Assembly (NCBI RefSeq): GCF_902784195.1
Contig: NZ_CACZTX010000011.1
Span: 1-33,677, forward strand
Source of the DNA: an uncultured Methanobrevibacter sp.
GTDB lineage: Archaea > Methanobacteriota > Methanobacteria > Methanobacteriales > Methanobacteriaceae
Length of the DNA stretch: 33,677 bases
Direction of reading: 5' to 3'
Shown: positions 24,244-32,099 of the stretch, in pieces
Position numbering within the stretch: the first letter of the stretch is position 1
How the letters are laid out: every line of letters begins with the position of its first letter
Position numbers and translations under genes: made by a program
Notes under the pieces: model-generated
What the model saw: the letters and a program-made list of their open reading frames with translations, nothing else
Told to the model about the DNA's origin: nothing
Databases searched by the model: none

Positions 24244-25296
24244 TTATCTATATCTTCTGTTTCTTTTTCTTCTTCTTTTTCTATAAATTCTATTTTTAAC
24301 AAGTTTTATAATCTTAAGCATTATAAAGAATAAAATTGCTATGAGGATTATAATTCCGATGATTATTAAGCTTATTTCTAGATTGCTTAATTTGTTTTTA
24401 TCATTTTCAAAGCTAATGGAACCTATTTTTTTATAATTTGGAGCTATTGGTATATCTTTGGCTTTTATAGTTTCATTATTAAGGATTATATTGTCAATAC
24501 AGCCAGTATAATTTTTCCCAACAAAGGTTCCATCTTCATTGGCGACATAAATGTCAGTTGTATTGTTATCATTAGTTAAATGAACATCATATGCAATTAT
24601 TTCACGCCTATCTAATCCATAACGATCAGTTTGGGATAAATTAACCATTTCTTTGATTCTATCTTTTATGTTTAATGAAATATTGCCTCTTCTGGATAAT
24701 TCATAATCATTTGGAATGGATATGTATTCTCCAGGGATTAATTTTCCTGTTTTCAACTTGGTAGGTGTTGCAAATCCATAATTTCCATTAGGGGCTTTTA
24801 TGACTACATGCCCTCTCCCATAATGTTTTTTAATCTCTTGAATTTCAGCCAAATACTTCTCTGAGATGCTGTAATCTTCTGTAATCATTTTTGCAGTGAT
24901 GTTTTCACATCTTTCACTGTCGATTCCATCATCTATTCCTCCTAAACCAATTACCCAACCTGAATTAGTTATGATCACATGATTGAAATATTTATTTTTG
25001 GTTTTATACTGTTTTATGGCAGGAATTTCGTGCCAAGTAGTTTTTTCAACAAAAATATCCGCTTCATAATTGGAATCTCTTCTATAAGACATTAATGTAT
25101 CATTGTCTTCCAATTGCATAACTATTGAACAGCATCCAAAATTATTTGTTTCATTGGATAAGATAGATGTTAAATCAGTATTTGATGGATTATACACCAA
25201 ATCACTATTTTGATGATTCGGTGCGAGATTCACAGTAGCTATTGAAATAAAAATTGTAAAAATCGCTATTGCAAAAATTCTTTTATTCAATTTCAT
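24244..25296 (-). CDS. Bitopic surface protein with a conserved-looking GCCS domain
   Basis: From the preferred ATG at 25296 (GGGAT site) this is a 350-residue protein. An N-terminal hydrophobic segment lies at about 7-24, acting as signal or anchor. A large outside domain covers about 50-300 and a membrane helix 307-330. The cytoplasmic tail is very basic, with RKRRRKRNRR at the end. The outside domain contains FGCCSIVMQ (Cys55, Cys56), YRRDSNYEADIFV, YFNHVIITNSGWVIGLGG and GRGHVVIKAPNGNYG. I recall similar domains in surface proteins of Methanobacteriaceae but know no proven function. The invariant-looking Cys and His would suit a hydrolase or acyltransferase, which is speculation. A TTG-started longer frame from 25320 lacks a ribosome binding site. 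Confidence 0.8.
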   Translation of the reverse strand: MKLNKRIFAIAIFTIFISIATVNLAPNHQNSDLVYNPSNTDLTSILSNETNNFGCCSIVMQLEDNDTLMSYRRDSNYEADIFVEKTTWHEIPAIKQYKTKNKYFNHVIITNSGWVIGLGGIDDGIDSERCENITAKMITEDYSISEKYLAEIQEIKKHYGRGHVVIKAPNGNYGFATPTKLKTGKLIPGEYISIPNDYELSRRGNISLNIKDRIKEMVNLSQTDRYGLDRREIIAYDVHLTNDNNTTDIYVANEDGTFVGKNYTGCIDNIILNNETIKAKDIPIAPNYKKIGSISFENDKNKLSNLEISLIIIGIIILIAILFFIMLKIIKLVKNRIYRKRRRKRNRRYR

Positions 25297-25343
25297 ATAA
25301 ATCCCATTTGTCTTTGACAAATTTTTATTTTTTAAAAAAAGAA

Positions 25344-25370
25344 AAGAAATTAATGAATAATTAATTTCTT
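25344..25370 (-). terminator. Intrinsic terminator overlapping the exchanger stop codon
   Basis: AAGAAATTAAT (25344-25354) pairs perfectly with ATTAATTTCTT (25360-25370) around GAATA. In the minus direction the stem is followed by TTC and seven T. The 11-bp stem includes the last codons and stop of the exchanger gene. Confidence 0.7.
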
Positions 25371-26302
25371 ATAATGACAAACGCCATATAGAGTATGAAT
25401 AAGGCAACTAATATTGCACCTTCTTTTTTATCCACTTCATTTTGACTATAAGCGAATATTGCACCGATTATAGTAATCACTGTCATTAAAGCAATATCAG
25501 TTACCATTTCCGGTGCAATAGGTAATGGCATGATTGCACTGCTTACACCTAAAATGAATAAGATATTAAAGATGCTTGATCCAAGCACGTTACCGATTAC
25601 AATACCATTGTCCCCTTTTTTAAGTGCAGTTACAGATGTAACAAGTTCAGGCAAGGAAGTTCCTATTGCAACAATGGTAAGACCAATAAGCGCATCACTT
25701 AATCCGAATGCACTAGCAATGAAACTTGCACCATCCACAACCAAATCAGAACCTATAATGATACCTGCAATACCTAGAATAATGTAAATGAATGATTTTG
25801 GCATTGAAAGTTTCACTTCAATCTCTTCTGACATAGCTTCCTTATCTTTTCTTGCTTCCTGTACAAGACGATAAACATAAGCGATAATGATAATCAAGAA
25901 GATTATACCACAGAGTCTGCTTAGTTGTCCAAATAGGACCGCTATAACAAGTAATCCTATTGTGGAGATGACTAAAAATGGGAAATCTCTTTTAATTAGA
26001 ATTTTATCTACAGTCAAGGTTCCAAGCAATGCAGAAATACCTACTACTGCTAAAATATTGAAGATATTACTACCTACAACGTTTCCTAAGGATAATGCAT
26101 TGGTTCCAGCAAATGCTGAAGTAATTGAAACTGCAGCTTCAGGTGCACTTGTACCAAATGCAACAATTGTCAAACCTACGATGATGGTAGGTATCTTTAA
26201 ATTGTATGCAACATTACTTGCACCATCTACAAATACATCTGCACCTTTTATTAAAAGCACAAATCCTATTATAAGTAAAATAATTTGAATAATTAATTCC
26301 AT
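25361..26302 (-). CDS. Sodium/calcium exchanger-family (CaCA) antiporter
   Basis: This 313-residue integral membrane protein has the two inverted alpha repeats of the CaCA superfamily. The first has GADVFVDGAS, VGLTIVAFGTSAPEA and GNVVGSNIFNI. The second has GSDLVVDGASFIASAFG, IGLTIVAIGTSLPELV and GNVLGSSIFNI. The acidic residues in GTSxPE and the Asn in GNxxGSxxFN are the known cation-binding positions. About ten membrane helices are visible with a short charged loop (EARKDKEAMSEEIEVK) between the halves. It probably exchanges Ca2+ for Na+ or H+. The start at 26302 has an AGGAG site; the longer frame from 26350 would overlap the upstream gene. It follows the CorC-like gene by ten bases. Confidence 0.92.
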   Translation of the reverse strand: MELIIQIILLIIGFVLLIKGADVFVDGASNVAYNLKIPTIIVGLTIVAFGTSAPEAAVSITSAFAGTNALSLGNVVGSNIFNILAVVGISALLGTLTVDKILIKRDFPFLVISTIGLLVIAVLFGQLSRLCGIIFLIIIIAYVYRLVQEARKDKEAMSEEIEVKLSMPKSFIYIILGIAGIIIGSDLVVDGASFIASAFGLSDALIGLTIVAIGTSLPELVTSVTALKKGDNGIVIGNVLGSSIFNILFILGVSSAIMPLPIAPEMVTDIALMTVITIIGAIFAYSQNEVDKKEGAILVALFILYMAFVIIRN

Positions 26303-26312
26303 TATTATTCTC

Positions 26313-27659
26313 CTAATCCTCTTTGCTTTCAAGATCCAATTTATTTGCATCCTCTTCGTTGACGGTTACCAAGATCTTATCAATATGGTTTGCATCCATA
26401 TCCATAATCTCAAAGGTAAACTTGCCTTCATGGAATATTTCACCTGTATCTGGGATTTTGCCTGCATGTGAAAGGATGAATCCTGCAATGGTTGTGTATC
26501 CGTCTTCAACTTCATTTGGCATTTCCTTTTCAATTTCAAACAAGTCCTTAAAGTCTTCAATAGAGAATCTGCCGTCAATTAACCATGAATTGTCTTTTCT
26601 TTCAATTGCTTTAGGATCATCTTCCTCATCGATACCCGGAATGTCTCCTACGATTCCTTCAAGAAGGTCATTCAATGTAATCAATCCTGCAACACTTCCG
26701 AATTCATCTACAACAAGCACCATATGGACATATTCCCTATTTTCCTTGAACTCTTGAAGCAAGTCCATTGCAAGCATGTTTTCAGGAACAACCAATGGAG
26801 ATTTGATGGTTTCTTTAATATTTATTTCTTTACCTGAGAAGATTTCACTTAATAGGTCTTTAGCTTGAACTACACCGATGAAATCATCCAACTCTCCTTC
26901 AGCTACAGGGAAGATGGATCTTTTACTGCTAATGATTCTTTCCTTGTTTTCTTCCATGTCATCTTCCAAATCTATCCAGATGATTTCACTTCTTGGAGTC
27001 ATTATCATATCCACTTTTTGGTCATCTAAACGGAACACCCTTTTGATGATGTCTTCTTCCTCTTCAGCAATGGTTCCGTCTTCAATACCTTCTTCAATAA
27101 GTAATTTGACTTCCTCTTCGGTTACAACATCCTCTTTTGGCTTGGAGCCAACAATTCTAAGTGCAAGGTTGGTTGAACTGTCAAGCAATCTGACAACCGG
27201 CTTGCAGATCCATGAACTTACTTGCATGAATTTTGCAGTTTGCAATGAATATCCCTCAGGGTCATTTAATGCCATTCTTTTAGGTACAATTTCACCAATC
27301 AAGATTGTGAAGTATGTAGTTACAAGAATAACAAATATGAAGCTTAATTGGTAACTGTAAGGAATGTATGGGCTTAAAAAATTACCCATAGGTTCAGAAA
27401 AAGTAGTTCCACCAATTGCCCCTGTGATAATTGCAGTAAATGTTATACCAATTTGTACAGTGGATAAGAAGTCACTGACATTATCCATAAAGTCTAAAAC
27501 AAGTAATGCTCTTTTATTCCCTTCATCTGCGATTTTTTGCATCCTGATTCTTCTAGTGGATACAACAGCAATTTCTGCAAGGGAGAAAAGTCCATTAAGC
27601 ACAATTAAAATTATTATTACTAAAATTTCAATTCCTATAATTATCGAGTCCATTTCCAT
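26313..27659 (-). CDS. CNNM/CorC-type membrane protein with CBS domains
   Basis: This is a 448-residue member of the HlyC/CorC family, related to CNNM Mg2+ transporters. An N-terminal DUF21 transmembrane domain covers about 1-185, with NGLFSLAEIAVVSTRR and ILIGEIVPKR signatures. Two CBS nucleotide-binding domains follow at about 200-325, with MTPRSEIIWIDLEDD and VDEFGSVAGLITLNDLLE. A C-terminal CorC_HlyC domain starts at DNSWLIDGRFSIEDF and has the typical DGYTTIAGFIL. The ATG at 27659 has an AAGGA site; a TTG 15 bases upstream does not. It is followed after ten bases by the CaCA exchanger, so the pair probably forms a divalent-cation operon. A TATA candidate lies at 27735-27745. Confidence 0.92.
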   Translation of the reverse strand: MEMDSIIIGIEILVIIILIVLNGLFSLAEIAVVSTRRIRMQKIADEGNKRALLVLDFMDNVSDFLSTVQIGITFTAIITGAIGGTTFSEPMGNFLSPYIPYSYQLSFIFVILVTTYFTILIGEIVPKRMALNDPEGYSLQTAKFMQVSSWICKPVVRLLDSSTNLALRIVGSKPKEDVVTEEEVKLLIEEGIEDGTIAEEEEDIIKRVFRLDDQKVDMIMTPRSEIIWIDLEDDMEENKERIISSKRSIFPVAEGELDDFIGVVQAKDLLSEIFSGKEINIKETIKSPLVVPENMLAMDLLQEFKENREYVHMVLVVDEFGSVAGLITLNDLLEGIVGDIPGIDEEDDPKAIERKDNSWLIDGRFSIEDFKDLFEIEKEMPNEVEDGYTTIAGFILSHAGKIPDTGEIFHEGKFTFEIMDMDANHIDKILVTVNEEDANKLDLESKED

Positions 27660-27734
27660 TAAGTCCTTAAACAATTTATAATTTAAAATTTTTAATTAAA
27701 AATAAATATTTCTTTATATTGTATTTTATCTATA

Positions 27735-27745
27735 TTTATATAAAG
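27735..27745 (-). promoter_or_regulatory. TATA box candidate for the CorC-like/exchanger operon
   Basis: On the minus strand this reads CTTTATATAAA preceded by an A-rich stretch, about 75 bases upstream of the ATG, predicting a leader near 50 bases. It is the best TATA match in the 250-base spacer. Confidence 0.4.
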
Positions 27746-27912
27746 TTTTTTTTATAAGCAATAATGATATTTATTAATTCTATTTATAAATTTAATGTTT
27801 TTTTAGCATTTGAATTGCATTATTTTTATAATTTTTTAATAATTTTGCTATATTTTACATAATTTTGGTAATATTTTAATGATTATTAAATTATTATGTG
27901 GAAAAAATTTGA

Positions 27913-28173
27913 TTATAATTCTTTCATTTTTCTATCTATTTGATTGAGGAACTTATTCTGTTTAAATTCCTCTGCAGTGCTGAACATTGACCCTCCATAG
28001 ATTTCCTCTTGCATCTTTTGAACGGCATATGTTGCATCTTCTGCAGTTTCCACCCTTTGAAGGATTCTGCGACTTTTCACCTTGATGGTTTTTCCACAAG
28101 TGCATTTTCTTGTAGCAACACCTTTTTTAGCATATAAAACCCTTCCACAGTCGCATCTGAATATCAAATACAT
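27913..28173 (-). CDS. DUF1922 zinc-ribbon protein (MTH1184-like)
   Basis: This 86-residue protein begins MYLIFRCDCGRVLYAKKG and continues ATRKCTCGKTIKVKSRRIL. These two CxCG knuckles match the zinc-binding fold known for the MTH1184 family. The C-terminal half is helical and charged. Function is unknown. I chose the ATG at 28173 because GGAGGT lies five bases before it. That site is formed by the last two glycine codons and stop of the upstream TraB-family gene, so translation is probably coupled. Confidence 0.88.
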   Translation of the reverse strand: MYLIFRCDCGRVLYAKKGVATRKCTCGKTIKVKSRRILQRVETAEDATYAVQKMQEEIYGGSMFSTAEEFKQNKFLNQIDRKMKEL

Positions 28174-28177
28174 ATTT

Positions 28178-29344
28178 TTAACCTCCAAAAATCTTCATGA
28201 ATAGTGGAATAAACACTTGTGAAGGCAAGATTACTAGAGTGGCAATGCTCACTCCAAGGTTTGTTCCAACAACCACAAGCAAGATTCTAATGATATTGTT
28301 ATTCCATAAGTCTCTAAAGCTTTCTATTTTACCTAAATTGTTAATGTCCTGTTTTCTCACTCTTCTGAATTTAGCTTCTGCAAGTCCTGAGAACCATCCT
28401 GCAGCAAGCAATGGGTGAATGATGGTAAGGGGAGCAACTAATCCTCCAATGATTGCAGATTGGATTTTAGACCCAGAGACAATTGAACCTATAAAACCCA
28501 TAATCATGCTGATTACAACAAATTGTACAATATCCCCTTCTATATGGATTCCATTCATCCAAGCAAGAAAAAATATCACGACAAATGAAATAGGGATTAA
28601 AGCCAAAATGATTTTTAGCCAAGGGATTCCACCTTTCTTATCCATATCATTTAGTTCTCTGTAGCTTGGGAGTGTTTCAGGATTGTCAAGATAATCGATT
28701 ATTCCTTCCCTATGGCCTGCACCTACGACAGCTATTACCTTATCTTCTGGAATGCCTAATATTCCTTTTGCAAGGTATGCATCCCTTTCCTTAACAAGTG
28801 CAGTGTATGCTCCAGGTGAGATTTCCTTGAAGTATTCCATAGCTTGGTCTATGTTGGATTGCTCTTTAAGCTCTTCAATGTTCAATTCCTCTTCATCTGA
28901 TGAGAACACTGAACCAACAATTCCATATATGAACTTAAGCTTTTCCCAAGTGGTCATACTGTTCAATACCCTTTGCAATGTGACATTAATGTCTCTGTCG
29001 ATGAGTGCAATTCTACATCCGATTTCCTCGGAGGCTTCAACTGCAGCAATCATTTCAGATCCTGGCTTGATGTCTACATCTTCACCAATCTTGTTTTGCA
29101 TATAGGAAAGGATTGTTGTAACTAGGAAAACACCTACCTTGTTTTCCTTAATGATTTTGGTAATATGAATTGAGTCATCTTCCACGATGCCGTTTCTCTC
29201 ATTCATTAGTCTTTGGTATCGCCCTCTATCCAATTCAATAGCCACTACATCAGGTTGGTCTTCCAAAATAGCTGCCCTTACCTCATCAGCACTATTTTGA
29301 GACACATGTGCAGTTCCTATAATTTTTAAACATTCTCTTATCAT
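28178..29344 (-). CDS. TraB/PrgY-family protein with C-terminal membrane region
   Basis: This 388-residue protein belongs to the TraB/PrgY/GumN group. The N-terminal signature is LKIIGTAHVSQNSADEVRAAI, followed by DVVAIELDRGRY. A second GxGH motif lies in VIAVVGAGHREGIIDYL at about 205-221. These GTAH and GAGH sequences are the hallmark of the fold, thought to be metal-dependent and peptidase-like. After about residue 240, four or so membrane segments follow (LKIILALIPISFVVIFF onwards). In bacteria the founding members reduce pheromone activity; the archaeal role is unknown. An AGGAT site precedes the ATG. The stop TAA is four bases upstream of the DUF1922 start. Confidence 0.9.
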   Translation of the reverse strand: MIRECLKIIGTAHVSQNSADEVRAAILEDQPDVVAIELDRGRYQRLMNERNGIVEDDSIHITKIIKENKVGVFLVTTILSYMQNKIGEDVDIKPGSEMIAAVEASEEIGCRIALIDRDINVTLQRVLNSMTTWEKLKFIYGIVGSVFSSDEEELNIEELKEQSNIDQAMEYFKEISPGAYTALVKERDAYLAKGILGIPEDKVIAVVGAGHREGIIDYLDNPETLPSYRELNDMDKKGGIPWLKIILALIPISFVVIFFLAWMNGIHIEGDIVQFVVISMIMGFIGSIVSGSKIQSAIIGGLVAPLTIIHPLLAAGWFSGLAEAKFRRVRKQDINNLGKIESFRDLWNNNIIRILLVVVGTNLGVSIATLVILPSQVFIPLFMKIFGG

Positions 29345-29483
29345 CAGATATCCTTCTTAAAATGTTCTTTCTATTGTAAATTTTATTTAAAATATAATTA
29401 AAATTTTATTTAACTATTAATATTAATTCTTATATTAATTATATCAATTACATTTATAAACTTTTTGAAAGTCCGATTGAAAT

Positions 29484-30221
29484 CTATTCATGGTATAATG
29501 TAATCTTTCCATCCCTATAGATTCCAACATTCTCGCGGATATTTTCTTTAACGCATAGTCTAACATCATCTTCATATCCAAGATATGCAAGACGACGTCC
29601 GGATTTTGATTTGATGGAAATTTTTTCAACTTTTTCCTTATCTCTGCTTGCCATAATTGCTGAAATAGCAAATTCTGTTATTCCGGTTTCCTCTTTGAAA
29701 TAATCTATGTCATCGATATTTAGTTTATTCTGTTCATCCAATTCCTTTTGAATCCAGAATAATATTTCACCAGCTGCTAAAAAGTCCTCTATTGCAAAGG
29801 TTCTTTCGAATCCTCCCATAACGATTTCAATGTGTTCAGTTGCAAGCTTGCATGCTGCCTTTGCACAAGCTTTTGCATTGATGAATGATCCAATTAAAAT
29901 GATTTCAGATTCCATATTGTCCAAAGCTCTCACACCATTGGTTGTTGTAAGTACTAAAGTGTCCTTTTCACCAGAGTATTCCTTCATTTCACCCGGGGAG
30001 TTTCCAAGTTCAAACCCTTCAATTGTTCTGCCGGTTCTCTCCCCTGCCAACACAGCATCCTTCCTTTCAGCTATTTTTATTGCTTCTTCTGGTGTATATA
30101 CTGGATAAATTTCCTTGAATTTATCGAGAGCAACTGTAATTGTAGTGCTTGCCCTTAATGCATCAACCATTATGGAAAGGTCTTTTGAGGAACCTTTTTC
30201 AAAACTTAAACTCACTTTCAT
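29484..30221 (-). CDS. comB: 2-phosphosulfolactate phosphatase (ComB)
   Basis: ComB removes phosphate from 2-phosphosulfolactate in the coenzyme M pathway (after ComA, before ComC). The 245-residue protein shows the family segments VDALRASTTITVAL at 18-31, LAGERTGRTIEGFELGNSPG, LVLTTTNGVRAL and VMGGFERTFAIEDFLAAGEIL. Length and motif order fit Mg2+-dependent ComB. Its presence suggests the organism can make part or all of coenzyme M; the other com genes are not in the window. A GAGG ribosome binding site precedes the ATG. It is transcribed away from the plus-strand gene at 30384 and is followed by 139 AT-rich bases before the TraB-family gene. Confidence 0.93.
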   Translation of the reverse strand: MKVSLSFEKGSSKDLSIMVDALRASTTITVALDKFKEIYPVYTPEEAIKIAERKDAVLAGERTGRTIEGFELGNSPGEMKEYSGEKDTLVLTTTNGVRALDNMESEIILIGSFINAKACAKAACKLATEHIEIVMGGFERTFAIEDFLAAGEILFWIQKELDEQNKLNIDDIDYFKEETGITEFAISAIMASRDKEKVEKISIKSKSGRRLAYLGYEDDVRLCVKENIRENVGIYRDGKITLYHE

Positions 30222-30330
30222 TTTTTAGCCTCTAATCTTTCTAAAATTTAGTAAATATGATTTTATTCTATGTATAACATTTATATTTAGTAATATATAA
30301 TACTTAATAAGTAATATTTTTTAAGCATAA

Positions 30331-30384
30331 TTTTGAGGATATTATTTTGAGGATATTATTTTGAAGATATTTTGGGGAATATTA
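30331..30384 (+). repeat. 14-bp tandem repeat leading into the 30384 gene
   Basis: TTTTGAGGATATTA occurs exactly at 30331-30344 and 30345-30358. A variant follows at 30359-30372 (TTTTGAAGATATTT), and a fourth, more diverged copy (TTTGGGGAATATTA) ends at the A of the start codon. The last copy supplies the ribosome binding site, so the array looks like duplicated GAGG-type sites in the leader. Confidence 0.6.
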
Positions 30385-31025
30385 TGATTGTTGTTACAAC
30401 TCCAATGTGTAAGCAAATAGTGGAATGGGCAGGACTTAAGAAATTCAAAGTAAATAAATTTCCTGATGAGGAAGAAGGGGATTTTGCCATTTTGCTTTCT
30501 GAAAGCAAGGTGAAAATGGATTCATTGGCCATTAAGACAAATACATTTAGACAGATTAAGGAAAGCATTAAAACAGTGTCTAAGGCTCTTTTTGAAAAGA
30601 ACTTGATTGAAAAAGCTATTGGGGATGAAGAGATAGAAGCTATTTTCAATGATTATAAAGATGATGCTCTCTATGCCCTTTTGGATGAAAATGAGTTTAA
30701 TGAAATAAGAAAATCCAACAAAGATAAAAAAGTGAAAGTCTATTCTGAATTCCTAAAGGACATAGTTTTAGATATTGGAGCAGATGTGATTGATTTCACA
30801 TATGATAAAAATGGAAATTATAAAGATAAGGCAAATGACTTAGGAATGGATTTTGATTATTTGGTTTATCCTGATTATTTAGAGGAAGAAGTTCTAAAAA
30901 GAGAAAACCTAAAATCTAATGAGTTTAAAGTAATTAAGATATTAAGCCATAATAATATTTCAAAAGACCCGATATTGAAAGCGAAATCAAGATATGCGGC
31001 ATTAATTGAAGCAATGTCTCAATGA
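30384..31025 (+). CDS. Unknown soluble protein, probably conserved in methanogens
   Basis: I do not recognise this protein with certainty. From the ATG at 30384 it has 213 residues. Its start, MIVVTTPMCKQIVEWAGL, then NKFPDEEEGDFAILLSES, suggests an alpha/beta fold with a Cys near the N-terminus. The middle is highly charged and helical, and the end reads LSHNNISKDPILKAKSRYAAL. There is no signal peptide or membrane segment. GGGG lies six bases before the ATG; a TTG at 30372 in the same frame is less well placed. It is followed after 21 bases by an SPL-type radical SAM gene with its own GGTG site, so the two probably share a transcript. It may be one of the methanogen-specific DUF families, but I cannot say which. 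Confidence 0.75.
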   Translation: MIVVTTPMCKQIVEWAGLKKFKVNKFPDEEEGDFAILLSESKVKMDSLAIKTNTFRQIKESIKTVSKALFEKNLIEKAIGDEEIEAIFNDYKDDALYALLDENEFNEIRKSNKDKKVKVYSEFLKDIVLDIGADVIDFTYDKNGNYKDKANDLGMDFDYLVYPDYLEEEVLKRENLKSNEFKVIKILSHNNISKDPILKAKSRYAALIEAMSQ

Positions 31026-31046
31026 TTTTTTTATAATGGTGTAAAA

Positions 31047-31925
31047 ATGATTGTTCAGGAAAAGGAAGTTAAATCAATATTATCCAAATCAAATCTTCCC
31101 ATCGCAGGGTATACTGCAAATCCATATGTTGGCTGTCCACATGCCTGCAAGTATTGCTATGCTGATTTTATGAAAAGGTTCACTGGTCATAAAGAGGAAT
31201 GGGGGACTTTCATTGATGTAAAGTATTGGAAACCTATAAAAAATCCTCAAAAGTATTCTGGAGAAACTGTTATTGTTGGTTCAGTAACTGATGGATACAA
31301 TCAATGTGAGGAGGAATTCTGCAGAACTCGCCAATTGTTGGAGGAACTGAAAGGAACAGACATAAATCTTATCATAACTACAAAATCAGACTTGGTGTGC
31401 AGAGATTTGGATTTGATAAAAACATTCAATGATCCTTTGGTTTCCTGGTCCATCAATACCCTTGATGAAGATTTTAAAGAGGATATGGATGATGCACCAT
31501 CAATTAAGGATAGGATTAAAGCAATGAAGAGGTTTCACAAAGAGGGCATAAGAACAACTTGTCTCATTTCTCCTATTTTTCCTGAAATAACAGACCCTAT
31601 TGAAATTATTGAAGAAATCAGTGATTTTTGTGATTATATTTGGCTTGAAAATCTTAATTTAAGGGGAGGATATAAAAAGACTATTTTTGACTATATTGAT
31701 TTAAAATATCCTGAATTGGTGCCTCTCTATAAAGAGATTTATACTTATAAGGACATGTCTTATTGGAAAGAATTGGATGATGAAATCAGTGCTTATGCAA
31801 GGGAAAATGATTTTATGTATATAATTGATGAAGAACCCTTTATAAAAAGCCCTAATGAAAATCCAATCATAATCAATTATTTCTATCATGAAAAGATAAG
31901 GCAATCTTCAAAAAAGAAAAGATAG
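31047..31925 (+). CDS. SPL-family radical SAM protein
   Basis: This 292-residue protein has the radical SAM iron-sulphur motif CPHACKYCYA with Cys30, Cys34 and Cys37, preceded by AGYTANPYVG. This setting is typical of the spore-photoproduct-lyase-like (SplB/Rv2578c) group. VIVGSVTDGYNQCEEE and LIITTKSDLVCRDLDLI are further group features, and CLISPIFPEITD lies in the later barrel. Members in archaea have no proven substrate; DNA repair is known only for true SPL. It begins 21 bases after the unknown 213-residue gene, with a GGTG ribosome binding site, and ends before an 11-bp inverted repeat. Confidence 0.88.
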   Translation: MIVQEKEVKSILSKSNLPIAGYTANPYVGCPHACKYCYADFMKRFTGHKEEWGTFIDVKYWKPIKNPQKYSGETVIVGSVTDGYNQCEEEFCRTRQLLEELKGTDINLIITTKSDLVCRDLDLIKTFNDPLVSWSINTLDEDFKEDMDDAPSIKDRIKAMKRFHKEGIRTTCLISPIFPEITDPIEIIEEISDFCDYIWLENLNLRGGYKKTIFDYIDLKYPELVPLYKEIYTYKDMSYWKELDDEISAYARENDFMYIIDEEPFIKSPNENPIIINYFYHEKIRQSSKKKR

Positions 31926-31987
31926 TTGTTAGGAATCAGCCAATTATTTCTTGAATATTCTTAAAATGTACTTTTTTAATCCAAATA

Positions 31988-32021
31988 ATTATTAAATAAG
32001 AAAAATATATTATTTAATAAT
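31988..32021. terminator. Inverted repeat between the radical SAM gene and serS
   Basis: ATTATTAAATA (31988-31998) pairs perfectly with TATTTAATAAT (32011-32021) around a 12-base loop, 62 bases after the radical SAM stop. TCAAAATTTTATAGATTTTTTATAG follows, including a T6 run. It may end the upstream transcript; TTTATAG copies just after it may belong to the serS promoter. Confidence 0.45.
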
Positions 32022-32099
32022 CAAAATTTTATAGATTTTTTATAGATTGCTGAAATCATAATTACTTAATTCGTTATTCATTTTAAAGGAGAATAAAAA

